Source: Bryobacteraceae bacterium
GTDB lineage: Bacteria > Acidobacteriota > Terriglobia > Bryobacterales > Bryobacteraceae
DNA length: 64,000 bases
Assembly (NCBI GenBank): GCA_019748195.1
Contig: JAIEPW010000025.1
Span: 1-64,000 of the forward strand
Direction of reading: 5' to 3'
Shown: positions 19,422 through 27,230 of the stretch, piece after piece
Layout of the letters: the number at the start of each line of letters is the position of its first letter
Numbering within the stretch: the stretch's first letter is position 1
The notes under the pieces: model-generated
The model's database searches: none
What the model saw: only the letters and a program-made list of their open reading frames with translations
Told to the model about the DNA's origin: nothing
Program-made: the position numbers and the translations under genes

Positions 19422-21332
19422 TTAGCGTCCAGGATTGCCCTCCCGGACAAGAATCAGGTTGCCGGCGGCGTCCAGCTTCGCCCACCACCCTGGCGGGACA
19501 ACTACCGTGGAACCGTAGTCGAGCACCAGCGCCGGTCCCGGTCTGCGGCGATTTCCGAACGCATCGCGGCCGTACACCGGAATATCGGCCCAGGCGCCGC
19601 CGATGTAAACCCGCCGCCGCGGGACCGCCCTGGTCCGCGTGAGGCAGGCGCGAAACTCCGGCTTCTTCACCGGAATACGGGCGCGAACCCGGAGCGTCAC
19701 CACCTCCACCTCGCGCTCCGGCGTTGCATACCCATAAGCACGCTGATGCGCCGCATGAAACGGCAGCGCCGGGTGATCCCGGTTCCAGGGCACGCGGATC
19801 TCGTAGCTCTGCCCCAGGTAGCGGAGGTCGGCGGACCGTTCGAGAATGGCGCCCCGCAGGTCGGCTCGCGCCCGCTTCGCCAGAATGCGGAAGGATCGCT
19901 CAAAGTCTGCCTGTCCCGGACAGCCGGCCGAATAGTCCCGGATTTTGTCGGCGGCCAGCATCCCCAGGGCGGAAAGCACACCGGCGTGTTCCGGCGCGAT
20001 TACCGTCGAAATGCCCAATTCCCCCGCAATTTCGCAGGCGTGCAGCCCGCCCGAGCCGCCGAACGCAACCAGGGCGAAATCGCGCGGATCGTGGCCCCGC
20101 TCGACGCTGACGACGCGAATCGCGCTCTCCATGTTGGCGTTGGCCACACGCAGAATGCCGGCGGCCGCTTCGCTCAGGCTCAGGCCCGATTCCCGGCCCA
20201 CCCGCTCGACCGCCGCCGCCGCCCGATCGCGGTCCAAAGTCATCGAGCCGCCTAACAAAGTCTCCAGCCGGCCCAGCACAACGTGGGCGTCCGTCACCGT
20301 GGGCTGGTCACCCGTGCCGTAACACGCCGGACCCGGCGCCGCTCCCGCGCTCTCCGGCCCCACCCGCAACAGCCCTCCCCGATCCACGCGGGCAATCGAC
20401 CCGCCTCCCGCGCCCACCGTGTGGATGTCCAGCATCGGCACGCGAATCGGCATCCCGTCGATATAAGTTTCCGTGGTTTCCTGGGGCTCGCCGTCCACCA
20501 GGCAGACATCCGTGGAGGTGCCGCCCATGTCGAATCCCAGAATGCGGTGGAATCCAGAGGCGGCCGCCGCGGTTCGGGCGCCGATCACACCCCCCGCCGG
20601 ACCCGACAGCACCGTCCGCACCGCCTCCTTACGTGCCTGGGAGGTGCTCAAAACGCCCCCGTTCGACTGCATGATGGAGATCTTAAGGGCGCTTTTGGAC
20701 GCCAAATCGGCCAGATAAGCGTCCATTAAGGGGCCAATATAGGCGTTAATGACCGTGGTAGAGGCGCGCTCGAACTCGCGGAACTCCGGGCTGATGTCGC
20801 AGGATGCGCTCAAATACCAGGGGCCTTCAAGGGCTTCCGCCACCGCCCGTTCATTGTCCGGATTTCGATAGGAATTCAGCAGACAGACTGCCACCGACCG
20901 GACCTTGGCGCGCCGCAGCTCCCTCATTAACCGTTTTAGGTTCTGTGGCTTAGAAGCGATCGAGCCATCCTGCAGGGTGCGCTCCGTGACCCCAAAGCAC
21001 AACTCCGGCGGCGCCAACAATCGGCGTGGCGGCGGCGTCAGGTTGTACAGTTGCGCCCGGTTCTGGCGTCCGATTTCGAGCAGGTCTTCGAATCCGGCGG
21101 TGGTGACGAACGCGGTACGGACGCCTTTTCGCTCCAGCAGCGCGTTAGTGGCGACGGTGGAGCCGTGCACGACCTCGGGCTTGGAACGCCCCGCGGCGCG
21201 GGCGATCCCTTCCAGGATGACCTGCGCCGGGTTCCCCGGATTGGACCGCAATTTAAAGGTTTCCAGGCGGCCATCGCCGTGTAAGACGATGAAATCCGTG
21301 AAGGTTCCGCCCGCGTCGACGCCGATGCGCAT
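19422..21332 (-). CDS. Hydantoinase/oxoprolinase family protein (HyuA type)
   Basis: A 636-residue protein of the HyuA/5-oxoprolinase A family, which uses ATP to open hydantoin-, oxoproline- or acetone-carboxylase-type substrates. Actin-like ATPase motifs are visible: GVDAGGTFTDF at the N-terminus, HGSTVATNALLERKG, MQSNGGVLS, VLSGPAGGVIGA, GFDMGGTSTDVCLVDGE, GAGGGSIA. It is somewhat shorter than typical members (about 690). The usual HyuB partner is absent on either side, so the substrate is open. A 52-codon ORF ends 12 bases upstream. Confidence 0.88.
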   Translation of the reverse strand: MRIGVDAGGTFTDFIVLHGDGRLETFKLRSNPGNPAQVILEGIARAAGRSKPEVVHGSTVATNALLERKGVRTAFVTTAGFEDLLEIGRQNRAQLYNLTPPPRRLLAPPELCFGVTERTLQDGSIASKPQNLKRLMRELRRAKVRSVAVCLLNSYRNPDNERAVAEALEGPWYLSASCDISPEFREFERASTTVINAYIGPLMDAYLADLASKSALKISIMQSNGGVLSTSQARKEAVRTVLSGPAGGVIGARTAAAASGFHRILGFDMGGTSTDVCLVDGEPQETTETYIDGMPIRVPMLDIHTVGAGGGSIARVDRGGLLRVGPESAGAAPGPACYGTGDQPTVTDAHVVLGRLETLLGGSMTLDRDRAAAAVERVGRESGLSLSEAAAGILRVANANMESAIRVVSVERGHDPRDFALVAFGGSGGLHACEIAGELGISTVIAPEHAGVLSALGMLAADKIRDYSAGCPGQADFERSFRILAKRARADLRGAILERSADLRYLGQSYEIRVPWNRDHPALPFHAAHQRAYGYATPEREVEVVTLRVRARIPVKKPEFRACLTRTRAVPRRRVYIGGAWADIPVYGRDAFGNRRRPGPALVLDYGSTVVVPPGWWAKLDAAGNLILVREGNPGR

Positions 21333-21344
21333 GAACTGTTGATT

Positions 21345-21503
21345 CTACACGGGTTCGCGGGCGATGATGTTCTGAACCTCGGCGGCGCGGACTCCATACA
21401 GTTTCAGCAGGGCGCGGCAGACCTCCTGCGCCAGCTTGTCGGCGGGCTCTCCGCTATCGAACTCCACTTCCACTTTCAGGTAGATGTCGGATCGGCTCAT
21501 CAT
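21345..21503 (-). CDS. Small protein (52 aa) upstream of the hydantoinase gene
   Basis: From ATG 21503 (or the next ATG at 21500) the frame encodes 52 residues: SRSDIYLKVEVEF, then GEPADKLAQEVCRALLKLYG, then AAEVQNIIAREPV. The strand-helix-helix pattern and normal composition suggest a real small soluble protein. It ends 12 bases before the hydantoinase-family start on the same strand, so the two are probably co-transcribed. It is divergent from the Cys-rich protein gene at 21537. I know no family for it. The frame continues upstream, but that part overlaps the divergent gene. Confidence 0.55.
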   Translation of the reverse strand: MMSRSDIYLKVEVEFDSGEPADKLAQEVCRALLKLYGVRAAEVQNIIAREPV

Positions 21504-21536
21504 GAACGCGATGATACGATGAAGTGAGTCTGGCCT

Positions 21537-22169
21537 GTGTCCGATCGTTGCCGTATCTGCGAGAATCGAAAGCCCCGGCGCTTCTGCCCGGGCATCTCCG
21601 GCGACATTTGCCCGGTCTGCTGCGGGGAACAGCGGGAGGAGACGATCGACTGCCCCCTTGGCTGCCCGTATTTGTCGGAAAGCCGAAGGCATGAACGCCA
21701 GCAGTTGAAGAGTCTGGACGAGTTCCCCAATCAGGACGTAAAGATCACCGAGGCCTTTCTGCGGGATCACGAGAATCTGGTGCTGTACCTGAGCGTGGCG
21801 TTGCTGCGCGCCGCGCGAGCGAACCCGGGGGCGACCGATGGGGACGTTCGGGAGGCCCTGCAGAGCCTGATTCGCACGTATCGGACGCTAGACAGCGGTC
21901 TGATCTACGAGACGCGTCCGGCGAATCCATATGCGGCGGCGATCCAGGACAAGCTGCAGGCGGACGTGGAGGGCGCGCGCAAGACGGTCGCCGAACAGAG
22001 CGGCGGGGGCGGGATTCGCGATGCGGAAATCCTGGGCACCTTCGTCTTTTTGGAGCGGCTGGAAATCCAGCACAATAACGGACGGCGCAAAAGCCGCGGC
22101 TTCATCGATTTCCTGCGGCTACAGTTGGGGATGCCGGCGGAGGTGGAGCCGGGGGTGATCAGCGGATGA
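21537..22169 (+). CDS. Cys-rich N-terminal (putative zinc-binding) protein
   Basis: A 210-residue protein starting at GTG 21537. The first 45 residues hold eight cysteines in CRIC, FCPG, CPVCCG and CPLGCPYL clusters, a likely zinc-binding module. The rest is helical (LRDHENLVLYLSVALLRAAR, IQDKLQADVEGARKTVAEQS) with a C-terminal ILGTFVFLERLEIQHNNGR segment. I cannot name the family. It overlaps the CbiX-like gene by four bases (ATGA) and so heads a tightly coupled operon with CbiX and a ferredoxin reductase. Confidence 0.7.
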   Translation: MSDRCRICENRKPRRFCPGISGDICPVCCGEQREETIDCPLGCPYLSESRRHERQQLKSLDEFPNQDVKITEAFLRDHENLVLYLSVALLRAARANPGATDGDVREALQSLIRTYRTLDSGLIYETRPANPYAAAIQDKLQADVEGARKTVAEQSGGGGIRDAEILGTFVFLERLEIQHNNGRRKSRGFIDFLRLQLGMPAEVEPGVISG

Positions 22170-22534
22170 CCTCGGTAATTCTGTTTGCGCACGGCTCGGC
22201 GGTGGAGCCGGCCAACGAACAAGTTCGGGAGCTGGCATCGCGGGCGGCCGGCCGCGCGGGGCTGGCGGCGATGCCGGTGGCGTTTCTGGAGCGAGCCCAG
22301 CCGGCACTGCCGGAGCTGGCGGCATCGCTGATTCGAGAGGGTGCGCGGAAGCTGGTGGTCGTGCCGTATTTCCTGAGCACGGGATCGCATTTGGGGCGGG
22401 ACCTGCCCGCTCTGGTGCGGCAGATCCGTGAGGCGTATCCGGACGTAACCGTGGAGGTTACGCGAGCCCTGGGGCAGCATCCCCTGGCGTTGGAAGCGAT
22501 CGCCGATCTTGCCCGGCAGGGGGAAGGCGGATGA
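22166..22534 (+). CDS. CbiX/SirB-like chelatase domain protein
   Basis: A single-domain, 122-residue CbiX-type protein. Small CbiX and SirB proteins insert cobalt or iron into sirohydrochlorin for cobalamin or sirohaem. ILFAHGSAVEPANEQ carries the first active-site His and VVPYFLSTGSHLGRDLPALV the second, as in the family. Four-base overlaps tie it to the genes on both sides. No other cobalamin or sirohaem gene is in the window, so the metal and tetrapyrrole are open. Confidence 0.85.
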   Translation: MTSVILFAHGSAVEPANEQVRELASRAAGRAGLAAMPVAFLERAQPALPELAASLIREGARKLVVVPYFLSTGSHLGRDLPALVRQIREAYPDVTVEVTRALGQHPLALEAIADLARQGEGG

Positions 22535-23232
22535 AGAGCCACCAGGCGCGGCTGATCGAGAGCTTCGAGATCGCCCCCGAGGTGAAGCATTTCGTTTTCG
22601 AGGTGCCGGAGCTGGAATCGATGCCGTTCACGCCGGGTCAGTTTGTGTCCTTGGTTGCGGAGCGGAACGGAAAGAAGATCACGCGAGCTTACTCGCTGGC
22701 GGCCCCGCCGCGGGCGAACCGGTTCGAGCTGTGCCTGAACCGCGTTGAAAACGGCCTATTGTCCCCCCATTTGTTCGAGCTCAGGCCGGGGGATGAAATC
22801 GAGATCAAGCCTCCGCTGGGAGCGTTCGTCTGGAAGCAGCCTGCGCCGCGGGAGGTGGTGTATGTGGCTACCGGGACGGGCATCGCGCCGTTCCGTTCGA
22901 TGCTGCTGGAGGACCTGGCCAACGGGATGCCGCGTCCGGTGACGCTGTTGTTCGGCGTGCGCTACGAGGCCTCACTGATGTACCGCAAGGAGTTCGAAGC
23001 GGCGGCGGCGCAATATCCGCAATTCCGTTTCTGGCCGACGCTCAGCCGCCCGCCAGAGCGATGGACCGGGCGCACCGGGCATGTTCAGAAGCATCTTCCG
23101 GAAGCGATCGGAGATCGGCGGGACCTGGACGTTTATATTTGCGGCATGAAGGCGATGGTGGACGATGTCCGGCGGATGCTGAAGGACTGGGGCTTCGATC
23201 GCAAGCAGATTGTATACGAAAAATACGACTGA
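22531..23232 (+). CDS. Ferredoxin-NADP reductase-like flavoprotein
   Basis: A 233-residue oxidoreductase with a FAD-binding barrel and an NAD(P)-binding domain. Motifs: FTPGQFVSLV, RAYSLAAPP (FAD isoalloxazine site), YVATGTGIAPFRSML (pyridine nucleotide site), LLFGVRYEASLMYRKEFE, and CGMKAMVDDVRRML. It has no ferredoxin domain of its own and should pass electrons between NAD(P)H and a ferredoxin or other acceptor. It overlaps the CbiX-like gene by four bases and is followed after three bases by a small membrane protein. Confidence 0.88.
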   Translation: MKSHQARLIESFEIAPEVKHFVFEVPELESMPFTPGQFVSLVAERNGKKITRAYSLAAPPRANRFELCLNRVENGLLSPHLFELRPGDEIEIKPPLGAFVWKQPAPREVVYVATGTGIAPFRSMLLEDLANGMPRPVTLLFGVRYEASLMYRKEFEAAAAQYPQFRFWPTLSRPPERWTGRTGHVQKHLPEAIGDRRDLDVYICGMKAMVDDVRRMLKDWGFDRKQIVYEKYD

Positions 23233-23235
23233 ATC

Positions 23236-23448
23236 ATGGGACGCTATTTTATCTGGGGCATCGCGGCGGCGGGGGCTTTCGGCGCCACGGCGTTCGTGCT
23301 GACGCGTGTGATGCCGGGACCGCTTCGGGATTCCGATTACGTGGTGATCGGGACGTTGGGGACTCTGGCCGCGCTGGTGGTTCTATTCTTCGGTTTGATC
23401 CGAACGTCGCCTAAGGCGTCCGAGATCTTCTTTAAGCGGCGCAAGTAG
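23236..23448 (+). CDS. Small membrane protein (70 aa)
   Basis: Two hydrophobic segments (YFIWGIAAAGAFGATAFVL and VIGTLGTLAALVVLFFGLI) separated by a short polar loop, with a basic tail (FFKRRK). It begins three bases after the ferredoxin reductase gene and is probably the last gene of that operon. The family is unknown; it might anchor or assist the reductase, but that is only inferred from position. Confidence 0.65.
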   Translation: MGRYFIWGIAAAGAFGATAFVLTRVMPGPLRDSDYVVIGTLGTLAALVVLFFGLIRTSPKASEIFFKRRK

Positions 23449-23535
23449 CGGGCGCCCCCCTCCCCCGGAAGCGCACTAGGGGAATACCTGCAAATCCGAC
23501 AAAATCAGCCCTAAACGTTTCGACGGCCCGCGCCG

Positions 23536-24732
23536 ATGAAGAAATGGGCGGTGCTTCCGGCAAGCAGAAGCCGGGGGGAGCGACGCCAGGCCGAGAGCGC
23601 ATCCGGCGAAGGAAACGTACTGATTTTGAAGCTTCAGACTCCAGCAGCCGAGTCGCCCACGCTGTCCCGTTGGGAGAGCTTGCTGGACGACTGTTCCGAA
23701 GCGCCGACGATTCTGATCGTCGACGATTTGGAGCTCAACCGCCGCCTGCTGAAGGCGATGCTGAAGACGGCGCCGTACCGGATTCTGGAGGCCAAGCGGC
23801 CGGCGGAAGCGCAGGCATTGCTGGAGAAGGAGAAGGTCGACCTGGTGGTGGTGGACCTGGTGATGCCGGAGATGAGCGGCCCGGAGTTCTGCCGCCACAT
23901 GAAGGCATCGCGCAAGACGCAACTGGTGCCGATTCTGATGGTGACCAGCGTTCAGGGCGTGGAGAACGAGGTAGCGGGCATCGATTCGGGGGCGGATGAG
24001 TTTCTGATCAAGCCGCTGAATCCGAGCCTGGTGCGATCGCGCATCCGGGCGATGCTGCGGCACAAGACGCTGATCGATTCCCTCGAAGAGGCCGAGCACA
24101 TTCTGTTCGCGCTGGCGGCCTCGGTGGAGGCTCGCGACAAGTACACCGGGATGCATTGCGAGCGGCTGGCCGGGTACTCGATGGCGCTGGGCCTGGCGCT
24201 GGGGCTGCCCAAGAACGACCTGGTGGCGCTGCATCGCGGGGGGTACCTGCATGACATCGGCAAGATCTCCATTCCGGACGCGATTTTGTTCAAGCGTGGC
24301 CTGCTGACCGAAGCCGAATGGGAAACGATGCGGATGCACACGACCCGCGGCGAGGAAATCTGCCGTGGGATGAAGACGCTGGCGCCAGTGCTGCCGATCA
24401 TCCGCAGCCATCACGAACGATGGGACGGGTCCGGCTATCCGGACGGATTGAAAGGCGAGGAGATTCCCCTGCTGGCGCGCATCCTGCAGGTGGCCGACAT
24501 CTACGACGCCTTGACCACGGCGCGGCCGTACAAGCCGGCGATGGCGCACAAGGAAGCGATGCAGATCATGGAAGAGGAAGCGCATCGCGGCTGGCGCGAC
24601 CCGGAGTTGATCTCGCTGTTCGGCCAGATTCTGGAGGAGACCGACGGCGAACTCCCGCGCTGGGCCATCACCGCCGATCCGATGTCGAAGTCGCTGCAGA
24701 ACATGGGCCGCCAGCTCGACACTGAGCGCTGA
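23536..24732 (+). CDS. Response regulator with HD-GYP phosphodiesterase domain
   Basis: A 398-residue RpfG-like protein. The receiver domain (about 58-175) has TILIVDDLELNRR, the phospho-acceptor Asp in VVVDLVMPEMSG, and the Lys in LIKPLNPS. The HD-GYP domain follows (about 195-370) with HDIGKISIPDAIL, RSHHERWDGSGYPDGLKG and ILQVADIYDALTTARPYK, all metal and GYP residues intact. Such proteins hydrolyse cyclic di-GMP when activated by a partner histidine kinase; no kinase gene adjoins it. The first 50 residues are low-complexity, so the start is uncertain. Confidence 0.9.
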   Translation: MKKWAVLPASRSRGERRQAESASGEGNVLILKLQTPAAESPTLSRWESLLDDCSEAPTILIVDDLELNRRLLKAMLKTAPYRILEAKRPAEAQALLEKEKVDLVVVDLVMPEMSGPEFCRHMKASRKTQLVPILMVTSVQGVENEVAGIDSGADEFLIKPLNPSLVRSRIRAMLRHKTLIDSLEEAEHILFALAASVEARDKYTGMHCERLAGYSMALGLALGLPKNDLVALHRGGYLHDIGKISIPDAILFKRGLLTEAEWETMRMHTTRGEEICRGMKTLAPVLPIIRSHHERWDGSGYPDGLKGEEIPLLARILQVADIYDALTTARPYKPAMAHKEAMQIMEEEAHRGWRDPELISLFGQILEETDGELPRWAITADPMSKSLQNMGRQLDTER

Positions 24733-25217
24733 AGGCCGCCTGGGGTGTGGTGCGCGAAAAACTGGTTGAACGGGCCGAGGCGAAGATCGCACCGAAGCTT
24801 AGCCTATCGGGGGGCGCGACCGCCGGAGCGCAAAGAAGGCCGTGGAATCAGCGGGGCATGCCCTTACGGATCACCGCTCTTACCACCGCGCCCCGGAACA
24901 TGTGGAACGGCATTGAAGATGTCCCGCGCGGTTCACGCGGCCGGGCTGAGTGCCCTTGCCACCTGCGCTGAGACAAGCAATCCATAGGAGCTCCGATTTT
25001 CATGTTTATGGGTCGCGCCAGGCGCAAACGCGTTCGCTGGCGCGGAACACCAGCCTGGGCGCGGGGATCGACTGAGCGCCAATATCGCGAGGGCGAGGGG
25101 CAAGAACACGCTATGCTGGGGGAGAGAAGCCTCGCCCCGTCTTGGCTAACGAATAGGGGCGGCTCGTTGAAAAGACTCGCGGAATTTGCGCGTTGCGCCG
25201 AGCAGGAAGGAGCCTCG
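24733..25217. other. Gene-free interval holding a diverged repeat copy
   Basis: No convincing protein-coding gene is seen between the HD-GYP regulator and the sigma-54 activator. Open frames here are short and have the Arg-rich, biased composition of read-through in GC-rich DNA. The left half carries a diverged copy of the repeat seen at 30.1-30.7 kb. The right half is assumed to contain the promoter of the activator gene, but I could not pick one out. Confidence 0.6.
24757..24912 (+). repeat. Diverged copy of the 30-kb intergenic repeat
   Basis: Reading along the + strand, this stretch follows the same order of motifs as the units at 30156-30660: CGAGGCG followed by an AAG, an AAGCTTAGCC-like block, GGAATCAGCG, a CAT(A/G)CCC block, CTTACCACC, then GGAACA and GTGGAAC. 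The match around 24844-24912 is roughly three bases in four by eye, with at least one small gap; the match before 24844 is weaker. It lies just outside the sigma-54 activator and mirrors the repeats beyond the cytochrome P460 gene. Confidence 0.55.
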
Positions 25218-27035
25218 ATGAGTCCTCGTGAAGGCTCGCCTGCAACATCCGGCGAGATCCTCAACGGGCTGGCGAAATCAGAATCTCAGCTTCGTGCGTT
25301 CATCGATCAGCTTCCAGCGCTAGCCTGGAGCGCCCGGCCAGATGGCTCTCCGGAATTCCTCAACGAGCAATGCCACGCCTATACCGGTCTATCTTCCGAG
25401 ACGCTCTGCGGGTCGGGCTGGGAAGCGGCCGTCCACGCCGATGATATGGAACGGATGCGCGTTTGGTGGGCAACCCTACTGGAGCGCGGGGCGCCAGGCG
25501 AAACCGAGATTCGCTTTCGCCGCTTCGACGGAGCGTATCGATGGTTCCTGGTCCGCGCGCTTCCCGCGTTCGATGAGCGGCGCCGCCTCGTAGCCTGGTA
25601 CGGAAACAACACCGACATCGAGGATTTCAAGCGAGCAGAGGAGAAACTGAAGCAGCGGGAGACTGAGCTGCAACAGATCGTGGACACCATCGCGGAACTG
25701 ATCATCTTCCTGCGGCCGGATGGAAGCGCGATCCACGCTAACCGTTTCGCGCTCGACTACACCGGAATCCCACCGGAAGACGTAGACAAGACGGGGTTTC
25801 GCGAGCGTATCTTTCATCCGGACGATGTGGAAAGGCTGAGAGAGGAGCGCCGCAAGGCCCTTCTGGGCAGCGTTCCTTTCGGCAACGAACAGCGCGTGCT
25901 GGGAAAGGATGGACGATATCGCTGGTTCTCAATCCGCTACAACGCCCTGCTGGATCAACACGGGGCGCCGATCCGCTGGTATGCAGCGGGGATCGATATC
26001 GATGAACGGAAGAAGATTGAGGAAAGACTGCGGAACGAGAATGTCGCTCTGCGCGATGAAGTCGATCGGACGTCGATGTTCGAGGAGATCGTCGGCTCCT
26101 CCGAACCGATGCGCCGGGTATTGAAGCAAGTGGATAACGTAGCTCCTTCGGATTCCACTGTTCTGATTCTGGGCGAGACTGGAACCGGCAAGGAACTGCT
26201 GGCGCGTGCACTGCACCGGCGATCGAGGCGCTCCGCGCAAGCGTTCGTTCGCGTAAACTGCGCGGCCATCCCCCCAGCGCTGATTGCCTCCGAGCTCTTT
26301 GGACACGAGAAGGGCGCCTTCACAGGAGCTCTGGAAAGGCGTTTGGGAAGGTTTGAAGCAGCGGATGGCGGCACACTTTTCCTGGACGAAATCGGGGATC
26401 TCCCGATGGAAACGCAGATTGCCCTTTTGCGGGTGTTGCAGGAACGCGAATTCGAACGGGTGGGAAGCAATCGTCCGGTATCGGTAGACGTCAGGCTCAT
26501 CGCGGCGACAAACCGAGATCTTTCGGCCGCTGTCGCGGCGGGAACCTTCCGGCAAGATCTCTTCTACCGGTTGAACGTGTTTCCCATAACCGTCCCGGAA
26601 CTCCGGAAACGCGTCGAAGATATCCCGGTGCTCCTCGAATACTTCGTGGGACGATACGCACGTAAAGTGGGCAAGCGGATCCGCCACATCGGCAAACACA
26701 CGATCGCGGCATGCAAGGCGTATAGCTGGCCTGGCAACATTCGCGAATTGCAGAATGTAGTTGAGCGCTCCGTCATACTGACGGACGGAGACACGTTCTT
26801 CTTTCACGGGAGCTGGCTCAAACCCGAGTCCACAGTCTCTTCAAGGTCAAAGCAAGGCCTATCGGTTCTCACCGCCGGCGAGGTGGAGTTGATCGAGGCG
26901 GCGCTGGCCGAATGTCACGGCCGCATTTCCGGACCCTCCGGGGCCGCCGTGAAGCTAGGGATTCCACGTCAGACACTCGAATCGAAAATCAAGAGCCTGG
27001 GGATCAACAAGTACGGGTCCAAGGCCCAAGTCTGA
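25218..27035 (+). CDS. Sigma-54-dependent transcriptional activator with two PAS domains
   Basis: From ATG 25218, preceded by an excellent AGGAAGGAG site, the product is 605 residues; the frame is open 72 codons further but that part looks non-coding. Two PAS/PAC sensory domains (about 15-140 and 145-270) precede the AAA+ domain, with Walker A GETGTGKELLARAL, the sigma-54 contact loop GAFTGA and Walker B GGTLFLDEIGDLP. A Fis-type helix-turn-helix closes it (GAAVKLGIPRQTLESKIKSL). There is no receiver domain, so control is by ligand or redox sensing through the PAS domains. It lies upstream of a hydrolase/SDR gene pair with a sigma-54-like promoter. Confidence 0.92.
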   Translation: MSPREGSPATSGEILNGLAKSESQLRAFIDQLPALAWSARPDGSPEFLNEQCHAYTGLSSETLCGSGWEAAVHADDMERMRVWWATLLERGAPGETEIRFRRFDGAYRWFLVRALPAFDERRRLVAWYGNNTDIEDFKRAEEKLKQRETELQQIVDTIAELIIFLRPDGSAIHANRFALDYTGIPPEDVDKTGFRERIFHPDDVERLREERRKALLGSVPFGNEQRVLGKDGRYRWFSIRYNALLDQHGAPIRWYAAGIDIDERKKIEERLRNENVALRDEVDRTSMFEEIVGSSEPMRRVLKQVDNVAPSDSTVLILGETGTGKELLARALHRRSRRSAQAFVRVNCAAIPPALIASELFGHEKGAFTGALERRLGRFEAADGGTLFLDEIGDLPMETQIALLRVLQEREFERVGSNRPVSVDVRLIAATNRDLSAAVAAGTFRQDLFYRLNVFPITVPELRKRVEDIPVLLEYFVGRYARKVGKRIRHIGKHTIAACKAYSWPGNIRELQNVVERSVILTDGDTFFFHGSWLKPESTVSSRSKQGLSVLTAGEVELIEAALAECHGRISGPSGAAVKLGIPRQTLESKIKSLGINKYGSKAQV

Positions 27036-27045
27036 TTCGGGGTCC

Positions 27046-27060
27046 ATACGGTCCCCGTAT
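27046..27060. promoter_or_regulatory. Inverted repeat ATACGG-N3-CCGTAT, candidate activator site
   Basis: A perfect 6-base inverted repeat with a 3-base centre starts 11 bases after the activator stop codon and lies about 80-90 bases upstream of the putative sigma-54 promoter, the usual distance for enhancer-binding sites. It could instead be a weak terminator stem for the activator gene, but no T-run follows it. Confidence 0.4.
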
Positions 27061-27137
27061 TGCTGAACGCTCGTCAATTTGCCGATGGATCGGCGTGGGG
27101 GAGGCAGTAGTCTCGCATCCTTTCAATACCTTACATG

Positions 27138-27153
27138 TGGGCATGCAATTGCA
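27138..27153 (+). promoter_or_regulatory. Putative sigma-54 (-24/-12) promoter
   Basis: TGG at 27138-27140 and TTGCA at 27149-27153 give the invariant GG and GC doublets ten bases apart, as in the consensus TGGCAC-N5-TTGCA. The -24 half is only partly matched after TGG. The element overlaps a perfect 14-base palindrome, CATGCAATTGCATG (27142-27155). It sits about 80 bases before the hydrolase start at 27231 and directly downstream of a sigma-54 activator gene. Confidence 0.5.
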
Positions 27154-27230
27154 TGTTTGCGTTCGAGTCTCACAACGCGCAGAGAAGAGACCAGACCACA
27201 TCGTTCGCAGAAACAAGAAGACCTTACCAT

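Noticed and set aside
25002-25217. A 72-codon N-terminal extension of the sigma-54 activator
   Set aside because: An ideal ribosome site lies just before ATG 25218, and the extension is Arg/Trp/Gly-rich without resemblance to a domain.
27135-27230. An upstream start for the alpha/beta hydrolase
   Set aside because: The extra 32 codons would begin within the putative sigma-54 promoter, and family alignment begins after the ATG at 27231.
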